A stretch of DNA of 64,000 bases from Anthracocystis setariae (Eukaryota; Basidiomycota; Ustilaginomycetes; Ustilaginales; Ustilaginaceae), in contig CAKMXJ010000012.1 in NCBI GenBank assembly GCA_928724745.1, positions 186,001 to 250,000 on the forward strand, in the 5' to 3' direction. How positions within the stretch are numbered: the stretch's first letter is position 1; every line of letters begins with the position of its first letter. Below, in pieces: positions 32,001-42,499 of this stretch. A model generated the notes under the pieces. That model was not told the origin of the DNA and did not search any database. It saw only the letters and a list, made by a program, of their open reading frames with translations. Both the position numbers and the translations under genes were made by a program.

Positions 32001-33586
32001 CTGGTACAGCTATGCCCAGGTTGAGTGCCGTCAACTACTCGCCGCCATTCCAGTCGCCTCTGCCTCTCCACCCTACGAAGGAGTTGCAGACCAGGGAGCA
32101 GAGGGATCTGTTCTATCGTGCGCTCAAGCGATTTTCGGATCTGACGCTGGCGGAAGAATTCAGATACGAAAAGCAGATGGAAGAGGGAGAATGCGTCATC
32201 TTTGACAACCGCAGGGTGCTGCACTCGAGGAAAGGGTTTGAGTGGGATCAGGGCGAGAAGGGCGAGGTCAAGAGGTGGTTGAAGGGGTGCTATGTGGATG
32301 GAGATGCTATCTGGAGCTCGTACCGCACGCTCAGGACCAAGGTTCACGGACGCGCTCCGCTGGTGCCCGGTGGTCGTAGAGGTATCCACACAACCGCTGC
32401 ACCTGCTGGTTTTCAAGCTCGATCGTTCAGCACTAGTTCCGACAAGAAAGCGCTCGCAGCGACAGCGTCCTCCACCACTCACGGTCTCGACCCTTCCGGC
32501 TTCGCTCCTGTGTCCGACGACCCAACCGTGGTCGACCTGCGCTCGCTCTCTGGTCTGCGCTCTCGCGAAGCATCCACCACGTTTTCGTCCTACCGCCCGG
32601 TTGCGCCGCTTACCACCGCCACTCTGCCCAAGCTCTACAAGCAGCTGTCCAAGTCGCGTCTGACCTTCCTGGTCGTTTTGACGGGTATGGCGGGATACGC
32701 CCTGTGCCCGGCGGCGCTGACCGTTGCTGTTGCTTCACCGGTGACGACGCTTCTGGCGCTGACTGCGGGGATGACCATGTGCTCGGCTGCCGCCAATGCA
32801 TTGAACCAACTGGTCGAGGCTCCGTACGATGCACAGATGCCTCGAACGCGTCAACGCCCGCTCCCGTCGCGGTCTGTAACGCCGCTGCACGCATTCACGT
32901 TTGCAAGTTCGTCCGCCATTGCCGGCGTCAGTCTACTGGCTACCATGGTCAATCCGCTGACAGCCGCCCTGGGAGCGGCCAACATCGTGCTGTACTCGTT
33001 CACGTATACGCCGATGAAGCGGATGAGCATCGCCAACACGTGGGTCGGCGCGATCGTCGGTGCTCTCCCGCCGCTCATGGGCTGGGCGGCATGTACGGGT
33101 ACACTGACCCACAGCACCGACCTGGGCGGATGGTCACTAGCGGCACTGCTATTCGCTTGGCAGTTTCCTCACTTCAACTCGCTGGCACACACGCTTCGGG
33201 CCGAATATGCTAGAGGCGGCTATAGAATGATGGCGGTCACCAATCCGGCGCTGAACCGACGCGTTTCGCTCCGATACGCCGTAGCTCTGCTGCCAATCTG
33301 CACGTTGGCGATGCCATTGAGTGGAATCGTCAATCCAGTGTCGTATGCGCTGCTTAGCTCACCGCTGAATTTGTTCATGGCTCATGCAGCGTGGAAGTTC
33401 TACAGGGACAAGACGGTCAAGGCGGCGAGGTGGTGTTTTTGGGTCAGTCTGATTCATCTGCCTGCGGTGATGCTGTTGGCAATGGGGTGTAAGCCTGAGG
33501 TTTGGAATGCTGTGTACAGGTTTTTCGGCTGGAATCAGCAGCAGAACGAGGAGGAGGAGGAGGGGGTGAAGGGGGATGTTGTGTAA
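29036..33586 (+). CDS. COX10: triple mitochondrial fusion: Fmp32/MCUR1-like - gamma-butyrobetaine dioxygenase-like - COX10
   Basis: One open frame of 1516 residues starts at ATG 29036 (MSWSKAGAK). Part 1 (about 290-510) resembles DUF1640/Fmp32/MCUR1: FDTHGFVKRLEAGGW, NQAYLFKAALSEIRTEVQ, coiled coil, one TM. Part 2 (about 635-1100) is a TauD/GBBH-type 2-oxoglutarate Fe(II) dioxygenase with an N-terminal DUF971-like domain (VWLRDACQ); Fe ligands H901 and D903 (LHMDLLYF) and H1063 (VLHSRKGF). Part 3 (about 1195-1500) is COX10 haem A farnesyltransferase with the prenyl-diphosphate motif NQLVEAPYDAQMPRTRQRPLP and several TM segments. A presequence-like segment precedes each part, with cleavage-like sites at QRLSISTSS (about 52-60), RRRFGSS (616-622) and ARSFSTSS (about 1128-1135). 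Part 2 could start at an internal ATG (30725). Part 3 has no ATG of its own before its first TM. Unrecognised introns cannot be excluded, for example around residues 305-345. Confidence 0.75.
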   Translation: MSWSKAGAKASVSLVRKVALDASYPSGVIQRYSLPRNLFYHPRRSRLLIPTQRLSISTSSVSAAATESRAKSANGTTAAAASKSNATPSVRVKDTRTSALSSAIAEGSSRTPEPDTVLKVDEQLQSSRKVSRTTAEASQPSASQKQQQQESPEAPQQQGQHGQQTLNSGPATHEDLLKQRFFHAQEQNKRVYSGLTPPTNQAANLYPSFTTPQGDGVIPPEGGVGSSSNASSSASTSSGTGQQGTSLNASSPDAFSDGAQTTFAGTERADIELDARSHRPASSQSIQSLEVPFDTHGFVKRLEAGGWVSNAAKAQRLSPTTKSGKAKQPQSEASAQQVSLHIARRHDPAEAMMEGVRHLVTHRGRQLAHACLNKSDVENQAYLFKAALSEIRTEVQVRARNDAAGLRSITTLLQREVDALEQKMKEDIERLKHDIQVDMNNRKAESKEEQNNLEQEIQDLNNRFTISLSDLKTEIEQNVKWDATRRSLLLVFGIAAIVAANLAIADYLTRDDEAAKAAANKEGIPAGHPPASANAGAPASLGWATEGRILSVVPIMLMKPNGRMAATSHRIIHQLRRQFSNNIPAVATAGLHTVSVAHRMQPHPATAASTMAVPARRRFGSSAIAKNQSAQLHVPDSDVVIELHSDGISIRSPKLGLEPFRFDHVWLRDACQAPQSVHPSNRQKLFHTSDVPLDVNLLDPRHPPTIVTSEGEPALRLTFAKEHAVVNAFTAAFGQVKPADAPHTSEFPISYLLRHAIDTFYADTHMDIMSVPETWAAKDLTHFKTAPWTPDSRVPDNAMEGALARPARIPWEAIRPEDDSDARTKALYALTEAVVRDGFAFVTRLPTDKTATEAGPDSARLRDLAEIMGELRNTFYGLLWDVRSVANARNIAYTNLDLGLHMDLLYFQNPPRFQFLHMLRNKVRGGASIFVDSFKVAERMWQEDRPLWEALTKVPVGFYYINDGRHYRFTHPTFELAHDTEGHSGPPLAGTAMPRLSAVNYSPPFQSPLPLHPTKELQTREQRDLFYRALKRFSDLTLAEEFRYEKQMEEGECVIFDNRRVLHSRKGFEWDQGEKGEVKRWLKGCYVDGDAIWSSYRTLRTKVHGRAPLVPGGRRGIHTTAAPAGFQARSFSTSSDKKALAATASSTTHGLDPSGFAPVSDDPTVVDLRSLSGLRSREASTTFSSYRPVAPLTTATLPKLYKQLSKSRLTFLVVLTGMAGYALCPAALTVAVASPVTTLLALTAGMTMCSAAANALNQLVEAPYDAQMPRTRQRPLPSRSVTPLHAFTFASSSAIAGVSLLATMVNPLTAALGAANIVLYSFTYTPMKRMSIANTWVGAIVGALPPLMGWAACTGTLTHSTDLGGWSLAALLFAWQFPHFNSLAHTLRAEYARGGYRMMAVTNPALNRRVSLRYAVALLPICTLAMPLSGIVNPVSYALLSSPLNLFMAHAAWKFYRDKTVKAARWCFWVSLIHLPAVMLLAMGCKPEVWNAVYRFFGWNQQQNEEEEEGVKGDVV

Positions 33587-34340
33587 GCAGAGTTTCGAAT
33601 TAGAGTGGAATAGATACTCTGTACGCATGTGTGCGCTTTCATAACTTTGATGCTGTTTGAAACGAGGCAGTTGTGAGTTGTGGATGCTCGACGGTCTGGC
33701 TTTCGCGTCGTGCGGTGTGATCTGAAACCAGCTGCGGCGGGGCGGCTTACAGATGCGATGATTGCTGAACTCGTGCTGTACAGCATGTTTCATCTGACCG
33801 ACGATCATTGATTACTTTGAGAGGTACAGTCGACAAAGATTGTGAGATCCAACTACTTTGTTGATGGCGAGTGGGTTAATTTTCTCATCTCGTGCAGTTC
33901 AATGTGGGCACAAGATGTTTTAACTTAGCGTTCTTGTGTAGAATCCAGACGATCAGTTGATGGAAGTGGACGAACCAGTTTGCGAGATCCACTCCATCAC
34001 TATGCGCGCGCGAGAGAGAGAGAGATTGTCTTGTTGATGCTCTGTTGCATCCGATCCAAAGTGGCCACACGATGCAGTAGCGCATCCACTAACCAGAATG
34101 CAAGAGAGAGTCAAGCAGAGTTCGGAATATGATCAACCAGATGGGCGAGACTTTACCTGATTGACGTTGACGCATCATCACTATTTACTGTGGATTGCGA
34201 GCTACGAGCACGTAAACGCTCTGTGCCTATCCTCTTTCTTCCGGTTTGAGGTGGGCACAGGATGCAGTAGTAGCGTTCTTCTAGAACCCAGACTACGTCA
34301 TCGGCAACCGATTTGTGAGATACATATCACCATGTTGGCG

Positions 34341-34622
34341 TCGACGGATCAACACCATCCACTACCCATCTACAGTCCATCTACATTCATTTGACGGATC
34401 AACACCACTCACTGTCGATTTAGTGTCGATCTACAGTCCATCTCCTTTCATTTGACGGATCCTCATCTTCAAATGTCCATCTACTGTCCATCTACTGCGT
34501 ATTTTTTGTCCATCCACTGTCCATCTACATTCTTCGACGGATCAACACCATCTGCTGTCCATCTTTTGTCCATCTTTGTCCTTCTAATCCATTCAAATGT
34601 AGATGTACTGTCCATCCACATT
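34341..34622. repeat. degenerate minisatellite, TGTCCATCTAC and GACGGATCAACACC units
   Basis: The word GACGGATC recurs near 34343, 34394, 34453 and 34537, each followed by AACACCA or a variant. Between these, TGTCCATCTAC-like 10-12 bp units repeat many times. Spacing is irregular (51, 59, 84 bp), so it is an old or continuously reshuffled array. No coding role is seen. Confidence 0.75.
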
Positions 34623-37405
34623 CAATCACAAACTACTTCAACGTCGACTTACATGACCAACCCTTTCTCTCTGCATCAACCTTACTGTAACTTCTTCTGG
34701 CTCACCACAATACGTATCACATTGACAACCTACTTTTCCCACCAAAATTTCCCCTTCAAACTGGGCACCAGACCGACCAAAGTAGGCCTTTTAGGCCTGA
34801 CCAACTCTCTCGCCACCTTATCCAGCGCCTCTTCCTCGACCACCTTCCTTGTGCAAGTCGGAACATCTCTATGATGTTTCATTGCCAGCCAACCATTCGC
34901 CAAGGCTGCTGGGTTACGTTGGTAGAAATCATCCACCAGATGCACTGGCCCATCCTGATACGCTGTCTGGGATTGCGCTTGGTGCGTGTCACGCAAGATC
35001 CCATCCTTTCGTCGATGCACCAAATTGGAATGCATCGAGTGCTGGCCACTATCCCAACTCATCTGACCTTGTGACGACGCTACCGCATTGCAACCTTTTC
35101 TACCTTTCGCCTCTTCATGATCCAACGCAACGCAGGAAGAGTTCGCATTGCCTTTCCTCCCATCTTGGACCGTCGCCGGCATCACCACCATTCCCGTCCG
35201 CATAATCCCCAGCGTCATCCTGCCTGGCCTCATCCTGGCTGCTCTGCCAAGCTTGCTCTCACCCCTTCTCGAGTTTTCATCCACCGGTCGGTGACGAAAA
35301 GCCTTGCTTGATCGGTCGAGGTTCTGCAAATCAAGCGTCCGAGATCCCGGTGCAAGATTGACGGGATTGACCGAGTTTCGACGACGGTCTCTGCGGAGTG
35401 CCAGCACTACCAAGGAAGGAAGGAAGGTCGAATGTTAACGGAAAATCTGCATGACACAAAAGTTAGCAATGTAGCAAGTGTTGATGCTCACCTTGTTGCC
35501 GTTGGCAATCTGGACAGACGCAGTCCGAATCGTGCTCGACAGCCTCGTAGCATTGTTCCAAGACGAAACGACGGATACGCTCGTTGACATCCAGCGTACC
35601 AAGCGATTTGAGTGCCGCCCGCATATATGCGAATCCAAGTTACGCCGGTTCTTGGAAGCTTGTACACTGTAAATGGTAGTATCGTTTGAGAGCACGGGAA
35701 AGTAGAAGGGTGCTTGTTGGCGGGTCGCATCGGTCGACACTGTCGAGCATGCTTTTGAACAGAGTGCAAAGACGACTCGAATAATAAATGCGATTTTCAA
35801 GCCTTGGGCTCGATTTGACTTTTGGCAATGGACGAGGCTGGAATCGTCGCTAAGGATCGCTAGATGACGTCGTACAGCTTAGCTGTGCGGTTGGTCGTTA
35901 TTGGTCGGATCCGGTGCGATGGACCGCAACGTCATGGCTGTACGTGGGGTCAGACGAGAGGATCAAGAAAGCAGCAATGTGTTGGTTGATGCGCTGCCAC
36001 AATGTGGATGCAAAGACACGAGGCTAAGGAGACGGCGGGAGTGCTGACGGAGGGTGCCTCATTGGAGCAAGTTTACCAAGAAGGAAATCACTCGTCGATC
36101 ATGAGCGATTTCACTTGGCTAGGACTGCACCCTTCAGAGGCACTCGCAGCGCTTTTTTGACTTGTCTGAATCTAGCGCAGGTGTGTCTCAAAAGAGAGCG
36201 GCGAACCATGTAGACAGCGCGGTCCTTCACCGGAAAAGATGCCGTAGGCATGGTTACTCAAGCTTTACCAAGTTCGAAGTCAGACCAATGGCCCAAATCG
36301 AGTGCTAGAGCGCAACAGAACGTTTACGACATTGCTTAAGGAGCGAAAAGGCCAAGTTGTAGTGTTCGAGGATGATGGCCAAGCGCATACAGTCCAGGGT
36401 GTTGGGAATAAGCGATACGCAGGGTCGAATAAAAATGTGGTTACGCGGTGCTGTAGCGGACGAGCCGAGGCTGTCTGATATTGCGTTCGCGTGCTGATTG
36501 TGTCGACAACCACATGTTGATCGACGCATGATGATCGTGGTGCAATTCAGAGACGAGCCTTTTGACAGCCAGAAGCCAGAATCAAGAAGGAGACGCAAGA
36601 CCGCCAGATACTTGGATCTGACGATGACAGCGGGTGGAGATGTCAAGCATGGCTTGCACGTGCTTCGGATCGGCCAAGTGCAACGGTCAACAATACGGCG
36701 CTGTCAAGAGCACATGTCTGCAGGTCCAAGATCTGGCTGTCAACCCTTCGTTCATTAGAGCAATGATTCGGATGGCGCCGCTGCGACAGTGAGCTTCTCT
36801 GCGCGATGGACGTTTCAGGAGTTCTTTACGCTACGCTCGATCGAGGTCTATGTATCGAGGCACGGGATGCGCTCCTGCAGCTCTATCACACTTAATTGAT
36901 TCGGGTGGAGTTTGCTGATGACCAAGACAGCCTATGCCTGGGCCGCTTCTCGGACCCCGCAAGCCAAATCGATCGGACTGGGCTGGACTTGAAACTCATA
37001 AAAATTCTACGAGAACTGCAAATCCTCGGACGCATTCCCAACGTGACTTGTCTGCAGGTGTACGCAACGCACGAATCGGCAGTGAACGTCTGAGGTCGCA
37101 CCGGGCCGAACGAAACGGTATACAGTACAATGACAGCGTATTTGCATCTCAGACGAATTGTCACGCTGACTACCGTAACGACATTTAGAGATGGCTCCTG
37201 TCTTGGTCGGAAGGTAAAAAAGGTGTGAGGTTCTGTCAGCAGTCAGATGGTGTTTTTGATGACTCTCCTTACGATTGTAACGTCAGCAAACAGACTGGCG
37301 ATCAATCAGGTGCGCACCTCGAGAGCGCCCAGAGCAGTAGGATGGAAGATGCAGAATTGGTGGTTTAGTCTGAAATCCCTTGATGTTTTTTGGCCAAAAG
37401 CGGAC

Positions 37406-37433
37406 AAAAAAAAAAAAAAAAAAAAAAAAAAAA
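37406..37433. repeat. A28 homopolymer
   Basis: 28 consecutive A residues. No retroposed sequence or target duplication could be recognised around it, so it is recorded only as a homopolymer. Confidence 0.9.
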
Positions 37434-39778
37434 GGTCGAGCGAGACAAATTTCAGCCGTCGGCGGGGTAAATTTTGTTTTCTTTTTGTCTCAAAATGTGA
37501 TTGAGCCTGGCGTGGTGACAAGCTCCGCTCGATCGGCTGCGCACTAATTTGGAGAGTGTGTGTTTTCGTTAGCCGCAGTAAAGTGGTACCATCGGATCAC
37601 TTGCCGCCCAGCCGACATGTGAAACCAAAGCTTGCCCTGCCGTTGACATTGTGATGATGATGTCGCCGAGCCAACGTTGGGTCGTCGAGGATGGTACAGT
37701 AGAGAGCATCCGCGTCTCGGCTAGCACGCGAGCGAGACAGTGAAGCGAGTTGGAAGATCCGGAAGTGGCAATAATGGTGTGGGATGTTGGATCTCCATGC
37801 GGCGAGTTTTGTTAGTTAAGCGAGTATGAAGAGAGCCAGCCGAATGCTCGTTGGCATGGAAGAGGCGCTCAACACCGCGACCATGTGTACGTAAGTTTGT
37901 ATCGCACCGGTTGGCAGAGACGGTGTATTCTCTGACAGGATTTCTTTCACGCTACTCTACTCTTACAGTATCATAGACTCGAACCCGTTTGCTGCTGTGA
38001 ACAGAGAAGCACAGGGTGATGTTCAGCCTCTGCGGTCTGGTATTGAGCTGCGGGATGGTGCTCGCTTGAGCGGTTGTGCAGCGCAGTTGAATTTCTACTG
38101 TTCTATACTGAATTTCATGCCGACCCATTTTGCCGTTCCAGGAGAAAGAGAAAAGAGAAAGAAAAGGAAAAGCACCCAACCATTGGGAGCGACACTTGGC
38201 TTGGCTGGGTTTGCCTCCTCGCTCTTTGTGGGCAAATCGTATGGCGATTCAGAGCCGACCGCTGAGCTGCAAAAAGGAGGTTGATCTTGGCACCACATTG
38301 CTTCTGGTTACTCTGTTGACGGCTGCCAGCGTTTGGAATTGTAAAGTGGCAAGCATCCAGTCGCACTATATGGGTCAAAAGCCCATCTGAAACCAAAGAT
38401 AGCATGTATCACGAGCTGTTTGGAAAGCACAAGTCTACTAGCCAACAAGCCGGGTTCGCATCCAGAGCAGGCAGGTTAGGCAAGTTGATGAGCCCATCTT
38501 TTGATGTACGTGGCCCGCGCCAATTTAAGGGAGCGCATGTTCCAGACCTTGGCAAGCAGCAGTACAGAATAATAGCAGTGAATCCAGGCGCAGCGGATGT
38601 TGAATGCAAAGAAAGCGCGACACACAGCTGAAACAAATTTAATTTACAGCACAGTGACTCTGTTCAGCAAAAAGTAGTGTCGGTTGGGATTGGCCTCGGA
38701 AAGGCCGATCAAGTTGATTCTCTCCATCATTCAGCGCTGTCAGAAAGAAAGAACCCTTTAGCTTATCTGTCCCTGTCTGAGCGGGTCTGTCAAGTTGACG
38801 CTGCTGCTGCTGCATGGATCAACCGAACTCAATAATTTCCCACACCGCTGTTCCAATTTGGGCGTTTGCCATCCTCAAAGACCCAGGATCGCTTGACTTG
38901 AGCGCGTGACGGTCCCCACTTTGGCCTTTTGCATTACTACCGGCCGCATCCACCCATTCGTCTCGTCGCTCACACCTCCTCAACGCAAGTCATCCCTTCA
39001 CGTGCTCCGTGTAGACCTCTGCTGCCTGCTGCCTGCTGATCGTGCATGCTGCATTCCTGCTTTGAGCTTGCGCTTCTTGTGGTTTGACAGGCTTGCTTGT
39101 TCAGCCCATCTACGCTCTCTGACACTGCAACCGCCTCCTGTCACGCCCACCATCTCCCCAGCTTGGAGCCAAACTTGTGCTGCCGCTCCCTGCTCTGCTC
39201 GGCGGCTCACACTGTTTCATTATTTGTCTTTTCCTTCAGCCGCGCTGCTCCCACCTCGTCCGCTTCTCGCCTTTGGCTAGCTACCTCCTCGCCATTCATC
39301 GCCCTCGCTTCCGCCACCATAGTGCTGTTTGGTCTTCCGCATCCAGCGTCCAATCCGTACCATTCAAACACTATCCTGCATCTTGCCTCGCATTTGCCAA
39401 CTTCCACCTACCTCGCTCTTGCACCCTCCGTCACCGTATCGATTCGTCTGGTAGAGCGTTTCCTTCTGACTCGCTCTAGACCATCCTTTCCTTGTCGCCT
39501 CTTCGCCGTTCTCTTCTTTCCTCCGCTCCACTCCACTCTATCGCTATCGACTCGCCTTCGCTTGCGACCATCTTGTCCTCCGACTACCGCGTCTCGGATC
39601 AGCCTCTGCTTTGTCTGCACCTACCCGTGATCTTCGTCTTTCATTTGCAGCACTCTCTTTACTTCAACGCGACATGCTGGCCTGATCCGCACTTCCACGT
39701 CAACGTTCGAGCTTCCTCTGCGCTCTTGCCAACTCTCCTTCTTCGGCACGCTTCAGTCTCTCACCGCCCCAAAACACC

Positions 39779-42499
39779 ATGTCGAGCGTTGACATGCCCG
39801 CAGCCGTCACCGCACCGGGCGAGTTTGCCGCAAGTGCAACTCGCTTTGCGCAGCTCTTTCGCGCGCCCACAAAGCCTAGCGCGTTTCCCGACGCTATCCT
39901 TTCGGGACTTTCGTCCACCGATGTGGCCACGCAACAGGCCGCCATCGCCGCGCTACGTGCATACGTACGTCGATTGTTCTTTCTCCAACTTCCTTGGTCG
40001 TTGATGGTTGCCAACATCGTGACGGCCGCCATCATAGCTGCGCTCTTTGTTATAGGTATTCCCGTCCTTTTCCATCGCATCTATCACAACCGGCTTCAGA
40101 TCTTTCGGCTCGAAAGGCGCATGCAGGGATCCTACATTGTACCCAACGCCATCAACTGCTTCTTGCTCTTCGAAGGTGTCTATGGTGCTGCCACGATCGC
40201 ATTCAACTTTATCTTTTATCGACTCTACCACGACCGTGTCCAGGTTTGGGTCTACCTTTTCCAGCCCTTTCGATCTCTCATCTGGATCCCTCTCTACATT
40301 GGCGCCTTTTTGACGGGCTGGGGCAGCTTCTACACGGCTCCCGGTGCATTGGATAAGCCTACGGCTTCGCGCTTCAAGACCAGCGCCAAAGGTCATCTGC
40401 CGTGGCCCCTCATCGTCAACCTCAGCTGCCTTGGTACGCCGATCGCTCTGATCCTCTCGCTGGTTCCGCCGGTCACCCTGTCGGCGCGCAAGATGACGGA
40501 TGCCTTTAACAGCTACAAGCGATGGGATCAGAGTTTCCAGACTTTGTTGGATTCGATTCCCGCCGATACGATGGTCGATCCAGCCACGATCCAGGCTTTT
40601 CGCACTCAGGCTTACACCATCTTTACGACATGGACCAGGTCGTACTACTATGTCGACATTGCCTATGTTCTGTGGGGGTTTTGGGCGCTTCTGTTTCTGG
40701 TATTTTACGTTCCTGCGGGAGGCGTGCTCGTCTTTTTGCTGTATCGCCAGGTCCAGCGCCAAAAGCTGATCCTTGTCAGCTACGAGCGCAAACGCCAGGC
40801 TCAGCTGGCACAAGACGAGAAACCCATCCAAATCCACATTTTGACCTCGAATCAGCCGCACGCAGCAGCTCTTGGCTCGCGTGGAGGGGCGCCGCTGGAA
40901 GATATCCACAAAGATCGTGGAGCTTCCGATGTAAGTCAGCGTACTGGGCACAGCGGTGCTACTGCGTCGTTCAAGGGCGGTCAGGATGTTCTTGGCCTCG
41001 AATCGGCACTGAGGCAAGAACCGCCAGCGTCGCATCAAGTTCATGGCGCCGAGACGCCAGCATTCGTGTCGCAGACGGGCAACGTTGCGAGTCTGGCCGA
41101 ACTAGCAGAGCTTTCGGCCACGGCAGCGTCACCCAGCACTGCTTCACCGTCCATCACTCCCAAGTCGCCTTCGTTCTTTCGAAAATTGACCAAAACCGAC
41201 AGTTTGTCGGCCGCATCGCTGCGCAAGGTGGTGACGCCCATACGCATGCGAGCTTCGGTCTCGGGTGGACCCATGGCACGATACAAGTATCTGCGTCGCT
41301 GTCTGGTCAACTTGCTCATCCTGTATCTCGGCATTATTTCGGCGGCTTGCTTTTTCGGTGCCATCACCATCTACCTTGCCGCCGTAGAGTACGAGCATGC
41401 GCTTTCGGGGCCGGATGCCGTGGCGCGATCCATCACTGTGGCAGGCCACACCGCTGCTTGGGTTTCGGCTGTGTTTGGTGCGTTGACGATCGGATCGATC
41501 ATCTTTAGGAATTTTGACAACCCGCAGCCGGTGACGAGTCAGGCAAGCGGCGGCGATGCTGGCTTGCGTCGACGAGTCAATAAGAATGGGTCCAAGACGC
41601 TTGATTCGGGGCCTACGGCAGCTGATCCGGCGACGGAAACGAGGATAGTGGCGGCGCATGACAAGACCAGGACGCTGCCAGCGGTGCCAGAGAGCGTCGA
41701 TCTGGAAGCGTCGGTCATGTCGATGTCGCAATCCAAGCCTCGGATGGCAATCAACACGTCGATGCAGTTTGCGCTTGCACCGCAACCCGAGCGACCCGGA
41801 GGCTTTGTCATCCGTCCCGACGATCCGCTCGCATCGGGGATAACGACGGGGTGTGGTCCAGAGATGGAGGAAGCTTCGAGAGGCAGCGGCTACTACGAGA
41901 TGGCGAGTCGAGCCGAGGAGGGTGGAGGCAAGGGGCGGGCAATTTTGCGTCCTCCTGCGGCCGTGCGTGCATGGCTAGGTCGGGAGAGGGAGGCGACCAT
42001 GTCGATCCCACAAGATGTGACCGAGTCGTTTGGCCTCACCTCGCTGCCGATGGTGGGGGCGGCAGATGTGCGCTCAGCAGAAACGGGGGACGATGTTGTG
42101 GGTTATTGCAGAACGCATGACTCGACGCTGGCAGGGTATCCGTCGTTTGATGGTGAAGCGCTCAGGCATGCTCAACAGCGTTCGTCGGATCGGGCTACTT
42201 GGCGGCCGTCACCAACAACCGGGGCCAAGCGTGTCTCGCCTTGTTCACCCGTGCCCGAGCAACAGTCGAGGATGTGCGATAGTGTGGAACCCGAGACGCC
42301 AGCATCGAGGATTGCAAGAGAATGGTCTCTAAGTCAGTCGATCGACGCTTCGGGGGCTGAGACGCCAGCGTTGTATGCACAGACGGTCGATACGCCCCTG
42401 TCGCGATTGGACGAAATGGAAGGGTACAGAGATGGGGTGCCCTCGTCGCCACCTAGGCCAACGCGCGATATAAGGCGGTTGAGGATGAAGCCGAACTGA
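39779..42499 (+). CDS. seven-TM membrane protein of unknown function
   Basis: 906 residues in one exon from an ATG preceded by ACACC. Hydrophobic segments lie at about 72-97, 121-147, 157-182, 208-234, 290-324, then after a loop of about 180 residues at about 505-533 and 552-577. That gives seven predicted TM helices with a long fifth-sixth loop and a 330-residue C-terminal tail, a GPCR-like topology, although no receptor family motif is recognised. A basic segment (YHNRLQIFRLERRM) follows TM1 and RYKYLRRC precedes TM6. Loop and tail are Ser/Thr/Pro-rich. The tail repeats an ETPA motif (GAETPAF near 421, EPETPAS near 840, GAETPAL near 860) that could be proline-directed kinase sites. The family is probably fungal or basidiomycete-restricted. 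Function unknown. Confidence 0.8.
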   Translation: MSSVDMPAAVTAPGEFAASATRFAQLFRAPTKPSAFPDAILSGLSSTDVATQQAAIAALRAYVRRLFFLQLPWSLMVANIVTAAIIAALFVIGIPVLFHRIYHNRLQIFRLERRMQGSYIVPNAINCFLLFEGVYGAATIAFNFIFYRLYHDRVQVWVYLFQPFRSLIWIPLYIGAFLTGWGSFYTAPGALDKPTASRFKTSAKGHLPWPLIVNLSCLGTPIALILSLVPPVTLSARKMTDAFNSYKRWDQSFQTLLDSIPADTMVDPATIQAFRTQAYTIFTTWTRSYYYVDIAYVLWGFWALLFLVFYVPAGGVLVFLLYRQVQRQKLILVSYERKRQAQLAQDEKPIQIHILTSNQPHAAALGSRGGAPLEDIHKDRGASDVSQRTGHSGATASFKGGQDVLGLESALRQEPPASHQVHGAETPAFVSQTGNVASLAELAELSATAASPSTASPSITPKSPSFFRKLTKTDSLSAASLRKVVTPIRMRASVSGGPMARYKYLRRCLVNLLILYLGIISAACFFGAITIYLAAVEYEHALSGPDAVARSITVAGHTAAWVSAVFGALTIGSIIFRNFDNPQPVTSQASGGDAGLRRRVNKNGSKTLDSGPTAADPATETRIVAAHDKTRTLPAVPESVDLEASVMSMSQSKPRMAINTSMQFALAPQPERPGGFVIRPDDPLASGITTGCGPEMEEASRGSGYYEMASRAEEGGGKGRAILRPPAAVRAWLGREREATMSIPQDVTESFGLTSLPMVGAADVRSAETGDDVVGYCRTHDSTLAGYPSFDGEALRHAQQRSSDRATWRPSPTTGAKRVSPCSPVPEQQSRMCDSVEPETPASRIAREWSLSQSIDASGAETPALYAQTVDTPLSRLDEMEGYRDGVPSSPPRPTRDIRRLRMKPN

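Larger units (their letters stand above)
33587..39778. other. about 6.2 kb without a recognisable gene
   Basis: No known family on either strand. It holds a degenerate minisatellite (34341-34622), an A28 tract (37406-37433) and, from about 38.9 kb, a pyrimidine-rich stretch that is probably the promoter and long 5' leader of the gene at 39779. A 227-codon minus-strand frame at 34730-35413 and a weak signal-peptide-like frame at 35435-35800 both lack an ATG at their 5' ends and are not called. Confidence 0.5.

Noticed and set aside
34730..35413. 227-codon minus-strand frame in the 33.6-39.8 kb gap
   Set aside because: It begins with TTG, resembles no family, and has no convincing splice context or composition bias.
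35435..35800. Signal-peptide-like minus-strand frame with a GTGAGC...GCTAAC...CAG intron-like end
   Set aside because: The hydrophobic start is a TTG, not ATG, and the putative intron is only 45 bp, much shorter than the 80-110 bp introns elsewhere in the window.
37406..37433. A28 tract as the tail of a LINE, SINE or processed pseudogene
   Set aside because: No retroposed sequence, target duplication or gene similarity was recognisable upstream.
37960..38000. tRNA B-box-like GGTTCGAGTCT on the minus strand
   Set aside because: The flanking bases cannot form a T-arm or acceptor stem.
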